From contig CATQJL010000326.1 of NCBI GenBank assembly GCA_958299035.1, positions 1,998,232-2,062,231 on the forward strand: a DNA stretch of 64,000 bases, given 5' to 3'. Both the position numbers and the translations under genes were made by a program. Shown piece by piece: positions 26,183 to 39,600 of the stretch (position 1 is its first letter; every line of letters starts with the position of its first letter). Under the pieces are notes generated by a model, which was not told where the DNA came from, searched no databases, and worked only from the letters and a program-made list of their open reading frames with translations. Source of the stretch: Cylicocyclus nassatus (taxonomy: Eukaryota; Nematoda; Chromadorea; Rhabditida; Strongylidae).

Positions 26183-27209
26183 TCATTGAGTTGTCAGCGA
26201 TCTCCCTGGTTTCGTGGGCAAACTATATATCATAGATGGTGAACACGGAAGAAGGTCACACTACACACCTGTTAACTCGTTGTCGCGTTAGCTGATTACT
26301 CCTCCATAAATTTGGTAGTGTGAAGTTTTTCTCAATTTGTCAGAACAGAACAGACAAGAAGAGGAACGATCATACTGTTGCAAAGCCTTTCGCCGCAAAA
26401 ATGCAGAGTCGTTTTTGTCGGAAACACTATCTAATTATCGACCCAAAGCTTGGCAAACTCGCAATACTTTTCTAGACAAAGAGAGTTCGAGGTTTTCCCT
26501 AGTGGCAATACTTATAAAAGCTGCGATTACCTTGTTTTTTTGTCCAGCAAAGCGTTGAACTGGAGCATATTGATGCCACTTTCGCATAGATTTCGAAACG
26601 TTTCAGTTTTTTTAAATCTCGTTCAGCTTTCTCGTGCTCTTTAGGTTGTCTGTGCTACAGTTTAAACGGAAATACTTTATTCTCAATCAAATGAACAGGC
26701 TGCAATACCAAAAAAAAAAGGGAACGGTCATTGTTACTAACAAATTGCAGCTGGAATAAAGAAGATTTGAAGCTCAACAATATCAAAATTAAGACTCTAC
26801 TGCAACTGGCGCCCTTGTTCGAGGTGCTCCAAATTTTCTTCTATTCAATCTGAAGAAAGCTCAAATTTCAAACAAAGAAGACGCAAGTGAACGAACAGCT
26901 GAAAACAATTCTCGTTGTAAGCATGAGCGATAGAAAGCACATATCAATGGAAATCCAGCAAGATTGTGATGAAGAAAGGGGAACAAAGACTGTGCAGTCC
27001 ATTTCGCAACTGAGAATATGAATTTTGCAAGTGAGATTCATAAAAAATTTACCAGTACATAAAGAAAACTACACAGATGTGAACATGAGATCCAATAGAT
27101 TTAATCACAGAAAAGACATCGCAGTTGTAGTGAAAGACAAGGCAAATCGGACTAATCAACACAAAAATATCCTAGTGGTATGGGTGGTGCAAAAAGCGAA
27201 TCGGGCCAT
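26183..27209. other. Intergenic between the mobile element and the ASPM-like gene
   Basis: Open stretches at 26337-26644 and 27025-27288 have no splice partners or recognisable domains. Nothing else seen. Confidence 0.5.
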
Positions 27210-30200
27210 TCAGCAGCGGTTCTTATTCTCGAACCAATTGATAATAGAGCGCACTTTCGACTTCTTTTTTTCTTCTTTTTCAGACTGATGGTGCTTTGCA
27301 ATGAAATGCTGAAAAAGGAATAAAAAATTGGGCTTTTGTTGATTCACAATCCAGTACCTTGATGGCTCTGAAAAATTTGTACGATCTGTAGGCTCGCTGG
27401 ATACGTGTGGCAGCATCGTGCAGCTCGCGATTTGTGAACAGTCGCGACAGATAGAGACGGGCAAAAAGTCCCAGCGATTGATGTAGACCCCATGGCACAT
27501 CAAGCTCGCTCACTGCCTGAAAAATGCACATTTTTGCACAAGATGGTTTCAAGTCAGCTACAAAACGACTTACAGCATTTGCAACTTTTACCAGTAACGT
27601 CTCTCCTGGGTAAAGGCGAATATCCGGAGCTCTAGGATTGTATATACGCCACGCTCCCGCCAGCAATCTTCCATCTCGTAGATCATTTAGCGTTGCAATC
27701 TAAAATGGGCAACTTGTTGCTGAGAAGCTGAGCTCGTGCTTCCCTTATCTGGGCAAACTTCGAGTAGAACATTATAGAAACAGCCATGAAAGACTGCACC
27801 GCAAAACGCGCAAGTTATTGAACTCACCTTCAAGTTTAGCCGATTTCCGATTTGCTTGCATACGTGAAGAACAAATTGTTCTCCGCTGATGTGATCAACG
27901 GCGCCAAGATCGAGTTTGTTCTGACGAGCCAGTGCTAGAGAGACTCGTCTTAGGTTGCATTCCTCATCTGCTCCCTATAAAACAGAAGAATTTACCTTCT
28001 CAAGGACTTTTCAAAAATGATTATTTGGTCTTTGTGTTGGGGGCAGGGTTGAGCAAGAGGTCAGGCAGAAGCCCTTCAAAAACGACCCCCCCCCTGTGAA
28101 AGCCCTTAAAGACCCTCCGCTTCATCTCCAAGTCCTCAGGGTGTTATATTTTGAAGAAGACCAGCCTTCATTGCAGGTTTCTATTTTTGAAAGTCCGTAG
28201 GCCCGCCTTTCTGCGATTGCACAACCACACGCAACACTTGACGGCAAGTTTTAGATCTGGATAGTCCTTTTTTCAGAGCTATAATTTTCACAGGAGTGGA
28301 GTGTTTGGCTCCAAATATTTAATATAGCAAGAAGAGGCTTTGCGCTCAACACTCATATTAAAAAAGGGGCTATTTCTGAATTTTGAAGGCAAGTTAAAAG
28401 GGTCAGGCGCAACCCCTCAAAAGCTTAGGCGGCCTGACCTTTTGAGGGGTTGCGCTTGACCCCATTAACTTTATTTCCGAAAGAGCTTTTCTATCCAAGT
28501 TTTATGTTGTTCGCTAGCTCAACCCTCGAAGATTCCACAGTGAGTGTTTGAGCTTGATTCGAATTGTTTCGGCCTTGTGCTAATCCGAGGAGTCGAAGCA
28601 CTCAACGTGAAAAACGCGCCGGTTAGAATTTTGGCAGCACTTTTTACTTCACTGTTTGAAAGCGATAGAAGCCCAATTTGTAGCATAGATTTGTAGAGAA
28701 CATTACTTTGTTATGGGTGTACAAAGCATCACCGTCACTCCTTCACGTGATCGCGATACCCACCGGACTAACGCATTTCTTCTTCACCTTTGCAGTATCT
28801 CCCCAACTTGACAGATTCGATTCTCAATTACGACCCCCCTCCTCAGTCTTACTCTCAATACGATCCCCCAGGTCGGACGCGCCTGACCCCATGCTCAACC
28901 CTGGTTGGGAGCGCTTCCACAAGATGGGCAATGCAGAATCATTTTGAGAACGCCGTAAACATCAACCGTACCACATGTATTCCCATCAGCTTCCACAGAA
29001 CTTCCAAAATCGCCTCTTTGTTTGCTCCCGTAATCGCTTCTGCCTTTACCGCTTAAAGCCACAATTGCAAGCTTGTTTACAGAACCACAAGGGAGAACAA
29101 ACCTCCTACGTCCACCCCTCTGTCGCGAGCAGTTTGCAAGCAAACTTTTACATTGCCAATTTTTCTCAAGCGGTCTCCCGCTGGATCGCGTAGGCGAGAG
29201 ATAAGGCTGCCAGGCGGACATCCAGTCACCAACTCGATGATTTTACTGCAATTAATATTCATTTCCAAAAAACACGTACAGACAACAGACACTTACCCTA
29301 GAATTACTCCGTCGGTAAAATCTGAAAAATCTTTGACCGTATAATTATAGTCATCAGCAAAACCCTGAATGAAAAAGAGAAAAATCAATATATTCATTCT
29401 TCTCAAGTGCTTACCTGCTTATAAGTTGGCCTGAAGCCCATTTTCGCAAACGCTTTGTTCAGTGGTGTCCCACTCCCAGACAGAACTTCTCGGCTCAACT
29501 CGGCGAAAACATCATCCATACACTGAAGTCAAATCAACACAGTATCGAATGTAGAGTTATTGACTCACCTTGAACGATGAAGATTTTGCAAACATTCTCG
29601 GATTGTGCTTGATGATTGAATTTGCTTTTGCTGTTTCCACAAAATAACAAAATAAGCAGGTGTGAAGCAAGAAGTGCGAGTGCAGTGCTTCACGTCCCGC
29701 ATCTGTTACAATCAACCTAAAAGAAGACAAACAAGATCGTTACTTCAGCAGAGAACAAAGTTTGCGCTTACTTCCCGCTGCCAATAGCATATTTCTTATT
29801 CTTCATGATTTTGGGGTCCGAGAATAGGCGCTGCACGATGAAACGGCTGATAACTTGCGCGAACACTTCGCCTTCATTTACTCTGATCTCGGTGTTGTAT
29901 ACTGGAATACAAAGTTCATAGAGGAAAGAAATTTATTGTCACAGGTATAGCTCACCAGTTTCTAATCCAAGATGTAACCAGGCTGGATGAAAAGAAAGGA
30001 ACAGACGAAGTAGTGTTGTTTGCAGGCCTGAGAGTTGAGAATTGATACACGCGCAAAAACCAACACAGCGAAAAAAACTTACGCAAATCGGAATAAACGC
30101 AGCAATTCGCACGCACAGAAAAGACTTTGCTGCTTACAGCGCCTCGGATCAGGAATGGCACTTGTGATGAGTTGAAGAGACGATTTGCACTAAAAAAGAC

Positions 30201-32165
30201 CATGAGTGTATCTCAAAACTTCCTAAACAAAATAACAAAACCTTTCTCGGATGGAATCTCTCTTTTGTTTCTTAAGATAATCAGCATATTTGAAGGGTTT
30301 GCTGTTCTCCGTTGTTGAGCTAGCCCTGCGTGTCTTTGACTTCGCAAGAAGGTCTTGCAGCATTTTATTCGCTTCTAAGCAAAACATTATGAACCGACAT
30401 GCAATGGAATCCTAAGAAAAATCAAAGTGTACCACATACCTTGTTTGGTGCTTCCTATGTCAAACTCGTCATCCTCGTACTGCGAGCGAAGTATCATGGC
30501 GCACCAAACCACCATCGCTTCCATCTGACGCTGAGTACGTTCATCCTTCGTCATCAGATAGTTTTCATCAGTAGTTAGCACCATCTATAAGTAGCTTTTT
30601 GATGGAATCCAACTTTGTGGATCATAAACCGTACTTCTTTTATGGTGCTGCTAACTTTGGTGGCAGGTAAAAAGTTCGAATCATTTGCAGATTTCGTTAC
30701 TGCAGCATGCACCCTTATAACTGGCGGTGGATAGCCAAAAGGTGTAAGGCACACTGTAAAAGCCTGCATGAATAAATGTCAATTTATTCTCTGCGACAAA
30801 AATCGCTCAATTCAACGATTGAAGACAGACGGAATTCTCAACTATAACGCAATAATTTTCACTCAGATAAATGAATTGTAGAGGGCATAGAATCATTTTT
30901 GAACGGAATGAATTAGCGACATTTGGCGCAAATTTTAGACCATCAATTTTGCTATTTGAACTTGGTGATGCATGTAAAAGAGGATGATTGCTCTGCGAAA
31001 AGACATTTACAAAGTTAGAAAGATGCAAATGCAAAGAAATACGACAGCGAAGGCAAGAAAGGTGCTCAAAAAACTCATCAAAACGATAGTAGAAAAGTTA
31101 GACCTACTAGACTGACTGAATTCGCAACTAAAAAACTGACAATGCCTGCGACTACTTTGACTTTTGAGTCGAATAGTGTGTAAAAGAGTAGATTAATAGA
31201 GCTGAGAAACATTATAACCATTAGCATTTTGATTTTGCATAAGCAGAATGGTACAGGAAAAGTGAATCACGAGTAAAAATCACTCACCAATGTTGCCAGC
31301 ACCTCCTTGGTCGACAGAGAAAGTTGCATCGCTTGGACGTATGGAAGATATATCGGAAAATCTTGGTTCAGGAACGTTGTAAGGGAGCTTTGGAGGATGC
31401 ATGACCTTCTAAAGGAAATTTTGAGCTAGAAAATGTGTGAGGTTGTTTCGAAAGACTTTACTTGTGCACTAGAGAGCCGCGACGAATCCAATTTCGTGCT
31501 TCCTTCCATAAAGGAACGCTCCGTTTTTGCAAGGTCAATCTTTGGTGTTGGGAAAGAACCTTCTTTTTGCCATGTACCTAAAGTGTACTAGAGGTTAAGG
31601 TTCAGAAAAATGCCTAAAATAACAAGTTCTTAGGCAAAATCTCACTACTTTTGCTCTGTCGATTCTGCTGCATCTCGCGCAATTTCCGCAATTTAGCTTC
31701 ACGCTTGCTTTCCGTTGCCTGCGTACCCGGAGAGAAAGCCATCTAGAACTCTATTGTTGTGATCTGCTTCGAAATGCGATAGGAAGGCCTACCTTGACGC
31801 TCTCCTGTGCAGCGGAACGAAGTTCTTGACCGTTACAACCGATATTAGCGTACGCGGCGGCAGTCATGTCCTTATCTCTTTTGAATTTTGGAACTCGAAA
31901 TAAATTCTAAATAAAGAATCCGAAGATATCTAACATCATGATACAAGTGGTACCTCATCTCCAACAGCTGAGGTCGAGTGAGTAGTTTGAGATGCCGATC
32001 GTGAGGTGTCACGTGAAAATAGGAATTCTTCTCGAGCGCTTGAGAATCTGAAAACTATGTTCTTACTCACAAAAAGGCATGGAATTCGAGGAAACCGTCA
32101 GCAACTCACCGAACGGATTTGCGACGTTCAGCAGCGAATGGATCACCCGACTCATTATTAGCCAT
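27210..32165 (-). CDS. aspm-1 homologue: Abnormal spindle / ASPM-type protein
   Basis: Spindle-pole protein with calponin-homology and IQ regions; in animals it organises meiotic and mitotic spindle poles with calmodulin. Exons: 32110-32165, 31954-32047, 31793-31906, 31649-31742, 31462-31577, 31288-31408, an unresolved part in 30764-31287, 30635-30763, 30440-30584, 30242-30374, 30083-30189, 29956-30027, 29772-29901, 29569-29716, 29415-29522, 29297-29364, 29110-29245, 27828-27974, 27574-27699, 27358-27516, 27210-27308; about 767 aa plus the missing piece. Diagnostic stretches: LRLFLSFHPAWLHLGLETV with VISRFIVQRLFSDP, LSREVLSGSG, LISRLRDPAGDRLRKIGNV, DLRDGRLLAGAWRIYNP, and one IQ motif (ATRIQRAYRSYKFFRAIK) near the C-terminus. 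Exons each side of the gap differ in phase, so at least one exon there is missed; an open piece at 30870-30992 is the candidate. The 1.1-kb intron 27975-29109 holds a fold-back element. Confidence 0.9.
28041..28905. mobile_element. Fold-back element in an ASPM intron
   Basis: Outer ends CAGGGTTGAGCA (from about 28043) and TGCTCAACCCTG (to about 28902) are reverse complements and lead into a GGTCAGGC motif on both sides. Inside is a strong hairpin, 28391-28471, with arms built on AGGGTCAGGCGCAACCCCTC. Lies wholly within intron 27975-29109. No ORF. Confidence 0.65.
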
Positions 32166-35100
32166 TTGGTATATGAAGGACGACTTCCTATGGGAATGAA
32201 CAATAATAGAACGAATGCAAACCACACTCCGTAAAGCTAAATGGACTGGATGTAAACAACTAAGTAGACACTTTATCAAAAAGCTCGAATTTCTGATGCA
32301 CAGGCCCCAGTTGAAAAACTGTGATTCGCGCTTGTGAAAGTACAGATGGAGCGCATTTGCCGATGACATCACGGTGGATCAGCAGCTCGATTCTCACTCA
32401 GGGATTCCCTCTATGGTATAGTACAAGGTCTGAGTCCTTATGCCCTGCTAAAGAAGGGGGGGGGGACAGTCAACTTGTGAAGAAGCACTTTTGGGGAAGT
32501 TTGTATTACTTGTAGTGCTTAGCGTGCCATTTGTGCTGCATTTCTTCACATTTCATGGTTCTGCATCGTATAGCTTATGAAAGAAGGAAATTTAGTGATG
32601 GTTTTTTCGTAGCTCAGCTAATAGAATTTACAGAGAACAGTCACTCTAATCGGGTTTCTGCTTGAATTTTCCGGCAACGAGCATTTGCTCCACAACATCC
32701 TAGAATTTGAGCTGTGTGGTGGCAAACACTATTTGCAAATTTTTGTGCAGTCGCTCATAAGATACTACGTCGTTAAGTTTTTCTTATCTTTTTAAGTCTT
32801 CTTTGAACAACTCTGTAAACTCTGGCAAGTCACATATACGGCGAATATGTTTGAGGAAAAACAAAGCACTATCCATTAAAGTCAGTTTTACTCTTACGAA
32901 TTCGTTCGGTATTTACAAATGCAATTCCTATCAATGGCATTTCAACCTTTTTCCAAAAAATCTTTTCATTTTTTGGAGTTTTTACGGAGTGGGAGCATCA
33001 TATTATGAATGCACTTCGCAAGTTTAACTCTTCAATAACGTAATTTGGAAAGTTGCTAGGAATAACTCGAGAAAAAATTCAAAAAATCCAAAAGTTGGTT
33101 TTCATCTGCATTGTATGCCCAGTTCTGGCCATAACTGGTCCACTAAACCTGAACTTCAACTTGAAATAATTCCTCAAAATCTCACTTTCAGCTTTCAGCA
33201 AATAGATAGTGTTACTGAAAAGGAGGACCTCGAAAACATAAAAATCCCAATTTTGGCCGTGACTGATTCATTGTGATTACTGAACTTCAATTTGGAGTAC
33301 TTTTTTGAAATCTCAGTTTCAGCATATGCGAGTGCGGGCTGCTTTACTTCCGTGGTTGGCGAGAGAAGAACTCGGTAAGACATTTTTAGCGAAGTTTGTG
33401 CACTTAAGCGGCTACGCAATCCCTCTACGCCTGGTTTTGCTACGGTACCAAGTCAATGACCCGTTGAGGTCTATAATTTATAATTTATCATTATTATTAT
33501 ATTATAATTATTATGTATTATATTAGGTTGATTCATAATTAATGCACGTTTTCTATACCTTAATTTCAACCGAGATAGTTCTTTTTCGAAAAGGCATTTT
33601 TGGGCGCAATAAAAACTACTGTAACCAACAAATCAGTGGCTATAAAACAGATATTTTTGCGTGACAGTATCTATCACAAGAAAGATTTTCTGGCCTGAAG
33701 ATTGCCAACAACTTTTTTTCAGAAACCTCCACTTTGAGAGAGCATAATTTATGCTGAAATGAAGTAGGATAAAGCAGTCTTCGCTCTTCGTGTAGCCATG
33801 TCTCTTGAGCAGTAATGCCAAGTTTGGGTTCAACGGAAAATTTTTGAAAGAAAATATCGCGAAAAAGTCGAAAGTACTCACTTTTTTCTGGCACCTCGGC
33901 GAGTTCAGAAATCGGTCATTTTTGAAACTATTTCAGTTTTCTCCGCTGGAAAGTGAGCAAACCCTAGCGCTTTTCTACCATCAAATTAACTAGGTCTACC
34001 CTTGCTGGATAGTGCAAAAGACCTGCAATCGCCTTTTGCTTCAAAGTTTTATATGACACGGAAGGGCCGTGACAATCATTAAAGTTCGCAATTGAATTTC
34101 TCGGCTACGCTCCTTTACCAGTTGCCACCTGCTAGTTCGCAAAAAATTTCTAAAAATGGATAAATGCGATGGATAGTTTTTCCTTTCAAATGTACTGTCA
34201 CTTTGTATCACCATGCCATTTTTGAAGATGAACGAATCGGTAGAAAGGGGCACGCAGTTGATATAAGATGTAAGTCTGATTCCTGCGGCCGATGCTCATG
34301 TGGGGAGCGCACGCGAGCCACCAGTAAATAAGTATCGCGGAATCGCGATCTGTATTTTGGTCGCAAGTCATCAGAAGACATGAAAAGAAGGCGCAGCTGC
34401 GCAACTCGCAGCTGCGCGAAGACAGCTGAAAAGTTAACATGTGTGCGGTTGGGTGGCGGACTTTATGAACGATAGCGCGCGCTTAGGCAGGTGTGTGTCA
34501 ATAAGGTGCGCACCGTTAGCGCCGCCTATCGTAAGATGGACGAATTCTTTGCAGTACAGCTCTAGCACTGGTTCATGGCCATGTTTCCTAGTCAAGTGAA
34601 AGTAAGTTCTGATAGTGAGCTATAAGCTTGTTGCAAGCTGGGGTGAAGCTTGACTATTTACAGAATTATGTTTTGCTTTCTTGTTTATTTTTTTGCCACT
34701 CATGAACAGCTAATGTGTTGATTGTGAAACTCAAGAGATTTGCTGATTTACCTATGAATGACCGAGCGACTCCTGGACATTTAACTTTGAAGTGTGGAAT
34801 CAATCTAGAACACCTAAGGCATGATTGTCTTAGTGACCTCACATCTTACGACTAGTCCACACGCAATTTCTATTGAGTTACAGATCAATTTAGACTGAGG
34901 CTAGCAGTTTTTGAATGCAAACAAAAGAATTTTGTGAAGCGATTCGAAAAGATATAAGTGCAGCGTGATTTTTCTTTTTTTGAATCTGAAGAAGTTTGTG
35001 TGATATGACCGCATATTTGAAAAACGAGTGATATCGTTTTGCTTGAAACAAAATGCCTAATGGTTGTTTTAAATTCATGTCGCAACGAAATCCGTTTTTA

Positions 35101-36662
35101 GCTATGATTAGGGTTTTAAAACTTACTTTTCCGTTAAAAGAGAAATTGTGCTGGTCATTTCAGCAGTAATAATAATATTTCCCGATAAGCTGACTTCTTT
35201 TTGAACTAAACTTGAGAGTACACAATAAATAATAATCAATATAGTAACAGATGTGAATGAAGAGAAACACTTTTCCAAACATGAAAGAATTTCCCCATAC
35301 TTACAATGAAAAATCAGTTTGGACAAACCTACTAGGAACAAATAACTGAAATACATTGAAAAGGGCTTGCGAACTAATTTATGATGAAAAAAGACCTGAA
35401 AACTGATTTTCAATTTAATTGAAGTTTTGTAATCTTCTGTTATCCAAATTGCAACCAACTGAAGAAGCATGAACGAAATATTAGAGAGTTTTCCAATGGC
35501 TGCAACGCATTTCTACGCTAATTAGCAAGGGGCGGAGCGATCACCGCACCGCGTACAGTACCCAGCTGGCGGCTGGCACATGCTATCGTTCATAAAGTCA
35601 TACACCCGTGCGGTTGGAGGGCCGGCTTTGTTAACTTCACTTCCATCCAGACAGCGACCGCGACTCGCCTCGTTTGAAGTATCGTCTTCCCTTATCGCCA
35701 ATTAATCTCATCGTCACATATTTTCGCCTCATTTATTTGTACTGTGGTATTCGACGCAATAAATCGTAAAGAAGTCGTGGTCAAGACAACGGTAAGTGGT
35801 CAAAGAGCTAACACAATAAGGTCTATACTTCAAAGTGTCGCGATCGGGCTAGGCTGGCTGACGGCAGCATGATGGAGCCAAAACTGACACAAGACCATCT
35901 CGTGTTGTGCTCGAAACGACGAACAGGCTGCTCATGATATACTTGGATTTTGGAGCATGCATCGTAGAGCAATAGCAATACGGAAAGTGGATATTACTAC
36001 ACGGGAGAAAAACAGGCGGACAGAACTCTGGGGAAAGATCTGACGAAGAGTGAAGTGGCGTGCTACATTCTCTAACAGTAAGACGTTTGTTCTCGGAGTG
36101 AAGACAGGCAGATTTTTATTCACATCCTAAAAACTAGGAGACAGTAGGCTATGCAAGTCCTCATCACTTTCCAGACTAACGATTTCTATGCACAACATCA
36201 ACAATGAGAAATTCTGCCGCCAGATTTGACCTCAGCCCCCGCAGTTCCAGTACTATCTATACATTTATACATGTGCTATCACAAACCGAAACTTTAGCAG
36301 TTTCTACCAATAGCTGAGCACCATGGCTGATTACACCTAGCACAAAATCTTCATACAATCATACTGTAATCAAATCACAACAAATATATCAGGGCACAAC
36401 ACTTGGATCACATAAAAATTGCTCACAGCCTCGAAGAACCTATTTTTCGGAAGTATCTGTTAGAACCTGCATTATGCATCTTCTTGACAAAAATGAACCA
36501 GTAATCGATTGGGGGCTGAACAAGAGAAGGCACTGACTTAGCAGCAGAAACGAGGCTAAACCTCACAGAAGTGCAAAATAAGTGAGCAACTTCAAGTCAT
36601 TTTTGAGGATTGCATGATGAAGGCTTTGAAAGAAGAAATAGACATTGGGCGATGACCGTTAG
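32166..36662. other. Intergenic, 4.5 kb, repeats only
   Basis: Contains two diverged tandem copies of a 70-bp segment (33122-33190 and 33251-33323, each ending in CTCA(C/G)TTTCAG), a palindrome built on GCGCAGCTGCG (34391-34420) and a pair of 16-bp inverted repeats 1.1 kb apart. Open frames here are short and without partners. Confidence 0.5.
34461..35597. repeat. Possible 1.1-kb element bounded by 16-bp inverted repeats
   Basis: CTTTATGAACGATAGC at 34461-34476 matches its complement at 35582-35597. Just outside each, GTGCGGTTGG occurs in direct orientation (34443 and 35608). No transposase ORF recognised. Confidence 0.4.
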
Positions 36663-39600
36663 CTACACAAAATGCGAATACCACTTCTTCTGCGGACGGT
36701 TGAAGTGATTCTGAAAATGTGAAGGAATCGATAAATATTGTAAGGACGACCACTTTGAGCACTATGTTTCATCAATACGCACTTACCTTATCGATGTACT
36801 GACACAAGCAGAGCTGCTTCGGGCAGTGTTTGGGAGTATAATCACTCACGCCCAACGCGGGTCTATTGGGGAATACGAGGCGATACTGGAAAGAGTTCCA
36901 TGCAATCATGCAGAAAAAATTACTGATATCTCTTCGGAAATGGAAATGTCCACACTTGAACGAATAATTTCTATTCGTTTGATTTCGATTAGAACGTACG
37001 ATGCTACCTGCCAAACAGTCACTCCACAGTTGCTACTACACCCGCTGTGCGTCTCTGACCTATGGCACATACGGCTTACATGTCTGCAACATGCAACATG
37101 TTGGCAACATGCAACGGCATGATATCGAGAAGTTTTGGCCGTAAGGCATGACCACAAGTTGTTGCATTTGGTCGACATGTTAGCTGTGCGTGCCGCAGGG
37201 CAGAGACGCAGAGCAGGGGTAGCAGCAGTTGTGGAGGGGATGATAGTAAGAATACAAACCCTCGCAGAATCCTTCACGTAGTCTTGGCTGTACTTGAGGA
37301 TGAGATGTCGAGCTTTTTCTTCAATCTAAAAAACAATTTGATTTAAGAAATCTGTAGCTTGAAGTCGATAACAGCAAGTGAGAAAATCAGAAACTCAACT
37401 TCTACCTCTCGAAGAATTTAGTTTGTGCTTCAGTTGAAAATACCGTATGCACAACTCTTCTCAATATTAAAAGAGCTTTTCAAACTAAACTTATGAGTGA
37501 AGAAAGAAAACACAAACACAGCTACCTCCTTCTTAGTCATCTCTTTTGCGGGTGCTGTATGTGCTCCACCACCAAACAAAACAGCTCCTCCACTAGCTTC
37601 GATTCGAATCAGTCTTTCGATATCCGGAAGGCAATCCTCTATTCGAAACCACATCATGTGAATCTAAAAGTGATTTTGAGTCTGACTGCAGACCCCACTT
37701 TGAACGATTGCTATCAACACAGCGATGTCAAGTCAAGAATACAGCGGGATAAAATGCGAAATAACAATAACTGAACAAAATACTCACAACAACTTTGTGA
37801 CAGCTAAGCTGTCCTTTATCCTCGACACCAGCTATCATATTACTTTTTATTAGTACCTTATTTGCAGACTGTACGCAATGTCGAAGACCGATACGAATCT
37901 AAAACTAGAACGTTGCTACTTGACTTTTCAAGCACATTTTCAGTATAAAAAACATTTTGATAGGTAAACAGATTCGGCGATGCACTTTTGACTTTCCGAT
38001 TTTCTTTGTACAACAAAGGCAATTACAAACAATAGTCTTTAACTCAACGCGTTAACTGGATTATACTGGATGCTCACAAAAGTTCGATTGGAATATTTTG
38101 ATAGTCTTTTCACACTTTACCAATCAAAAAACCTAAATTACGAATTTTGAATCGCATGACGGTATGTTATATCGAATAGTGCATCTGACGGTCAACACAG
38201 TGTCCTTGCGGTGACCACATTTGCAACCAATGTTTGCGCGTAAAGCATTTGCCAGAGTTCGCAAACTTTTGAGATATGCGCTCCATGGCAACCACAGGTT
38301 ACCGGCGTTTCAGGCATAGAATTCCCTCACGCGCAAATGTTATCGGCAACGTCCGTAAGGTAGGTGCCAAAGGTAGGTGCCAGAGTAAGCGAATATTTTA
38401 TTCAAGTTGGGGTCCCGCGCAGAATTGACGTCACTTGGATTGACGCCAGCATGGTGAGAGATCAATTCTGCACCCCAACCTGAACAAAATATCGCTTACT
38501 CTGGCAGCTACCTAACGCAGGGACACCACAGGGCCATACTTATTTGGTTCAGATGGTTTATTTGATTCACCCTTTCGCTGTTGGTCAGCTGATTTGACCA
38601 ATAGCGAATGGGTTAGACCAATCGAACAAGATTAGTATGGGCGCTCCACCTCACATCTACTACCCTATCCATGTCATGCAGAAAAGAATGTTGATCACCT
38701 GTTTCCGAATGACGGCACAAGCAATGATGCCAGCGAACAACATCACGCACCAGAAAAGGCAGAACGACATCACAAGAATTCCACCTTCAGAGTTAGCGAA
38801 AAGGACAATAAGTAGTATAACAATAGAAAGAGTCATCCAGAATGCGACTAGCCGAGAGTACAGAGATGAAAAACTAAAGAAAAAAAATACTCCGCAAGAA
38901 TTTGCCTTGGAATATGAGATTTTTAACTACCCAACGTGACCGTAGTTTGACCTCGTTTCTTCCGCAGTCCTACCGTAGCTTCACCAGATAGTTGTCACTG
39001 TGCTAATAGATGAAATTTCTTATCAGTCCGAGAACGAGGTTTTAGCAGAATTAACTATTTTCATATTTTTTGGTCAACTAATGCGGATTAGCACATAAGC
39101 TTCAAATAGTAAGTGAAGCGTAGGTAGCAAGATTAGAGACCCAAAATAGACATTCGCAAACTTATTCTAAAAGCATGCGGTGTAGTAATAACGCGCTCCG
39201 GAAGCGATACCTGCTCAATCGCATTTTTGTACCAAAGGTCAAACTACGGTCGCTCCTACACGATAATTATGAACTGGAAAGTGAACGCTCTCGCGTTCGT
39301 TGTGTTACGATCACGTTATTTCATGGCAGACTGAAATAACTAACAAAATCGCCCATCAATCTCAACTTTCTGAGGCTACTAAATGGGCTACTACGGTGCA
39401 TTAAAGCATCTCGCGAGCAAGAAAGATTTCAAATAGAGATACCTACCTTTTCTAACAAGGTAAGGATGAAGAAACTGTATTAGAAATCTTCACGAAGCAA
39501 AAAGGAGCGGATGTTTACCTTCTGAATCGGTAATCATTAGTGATAAGTTCCATGGCCGTCACGTAGTCCTCCGCTGACATCTAGACTAAGAATAAGAAAG

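Noticed and set aside
33521..33551. TTAGGTTGATTCATAATTAA as a mariner terminus
   Set aside because: No matching inverted end found within several kb.
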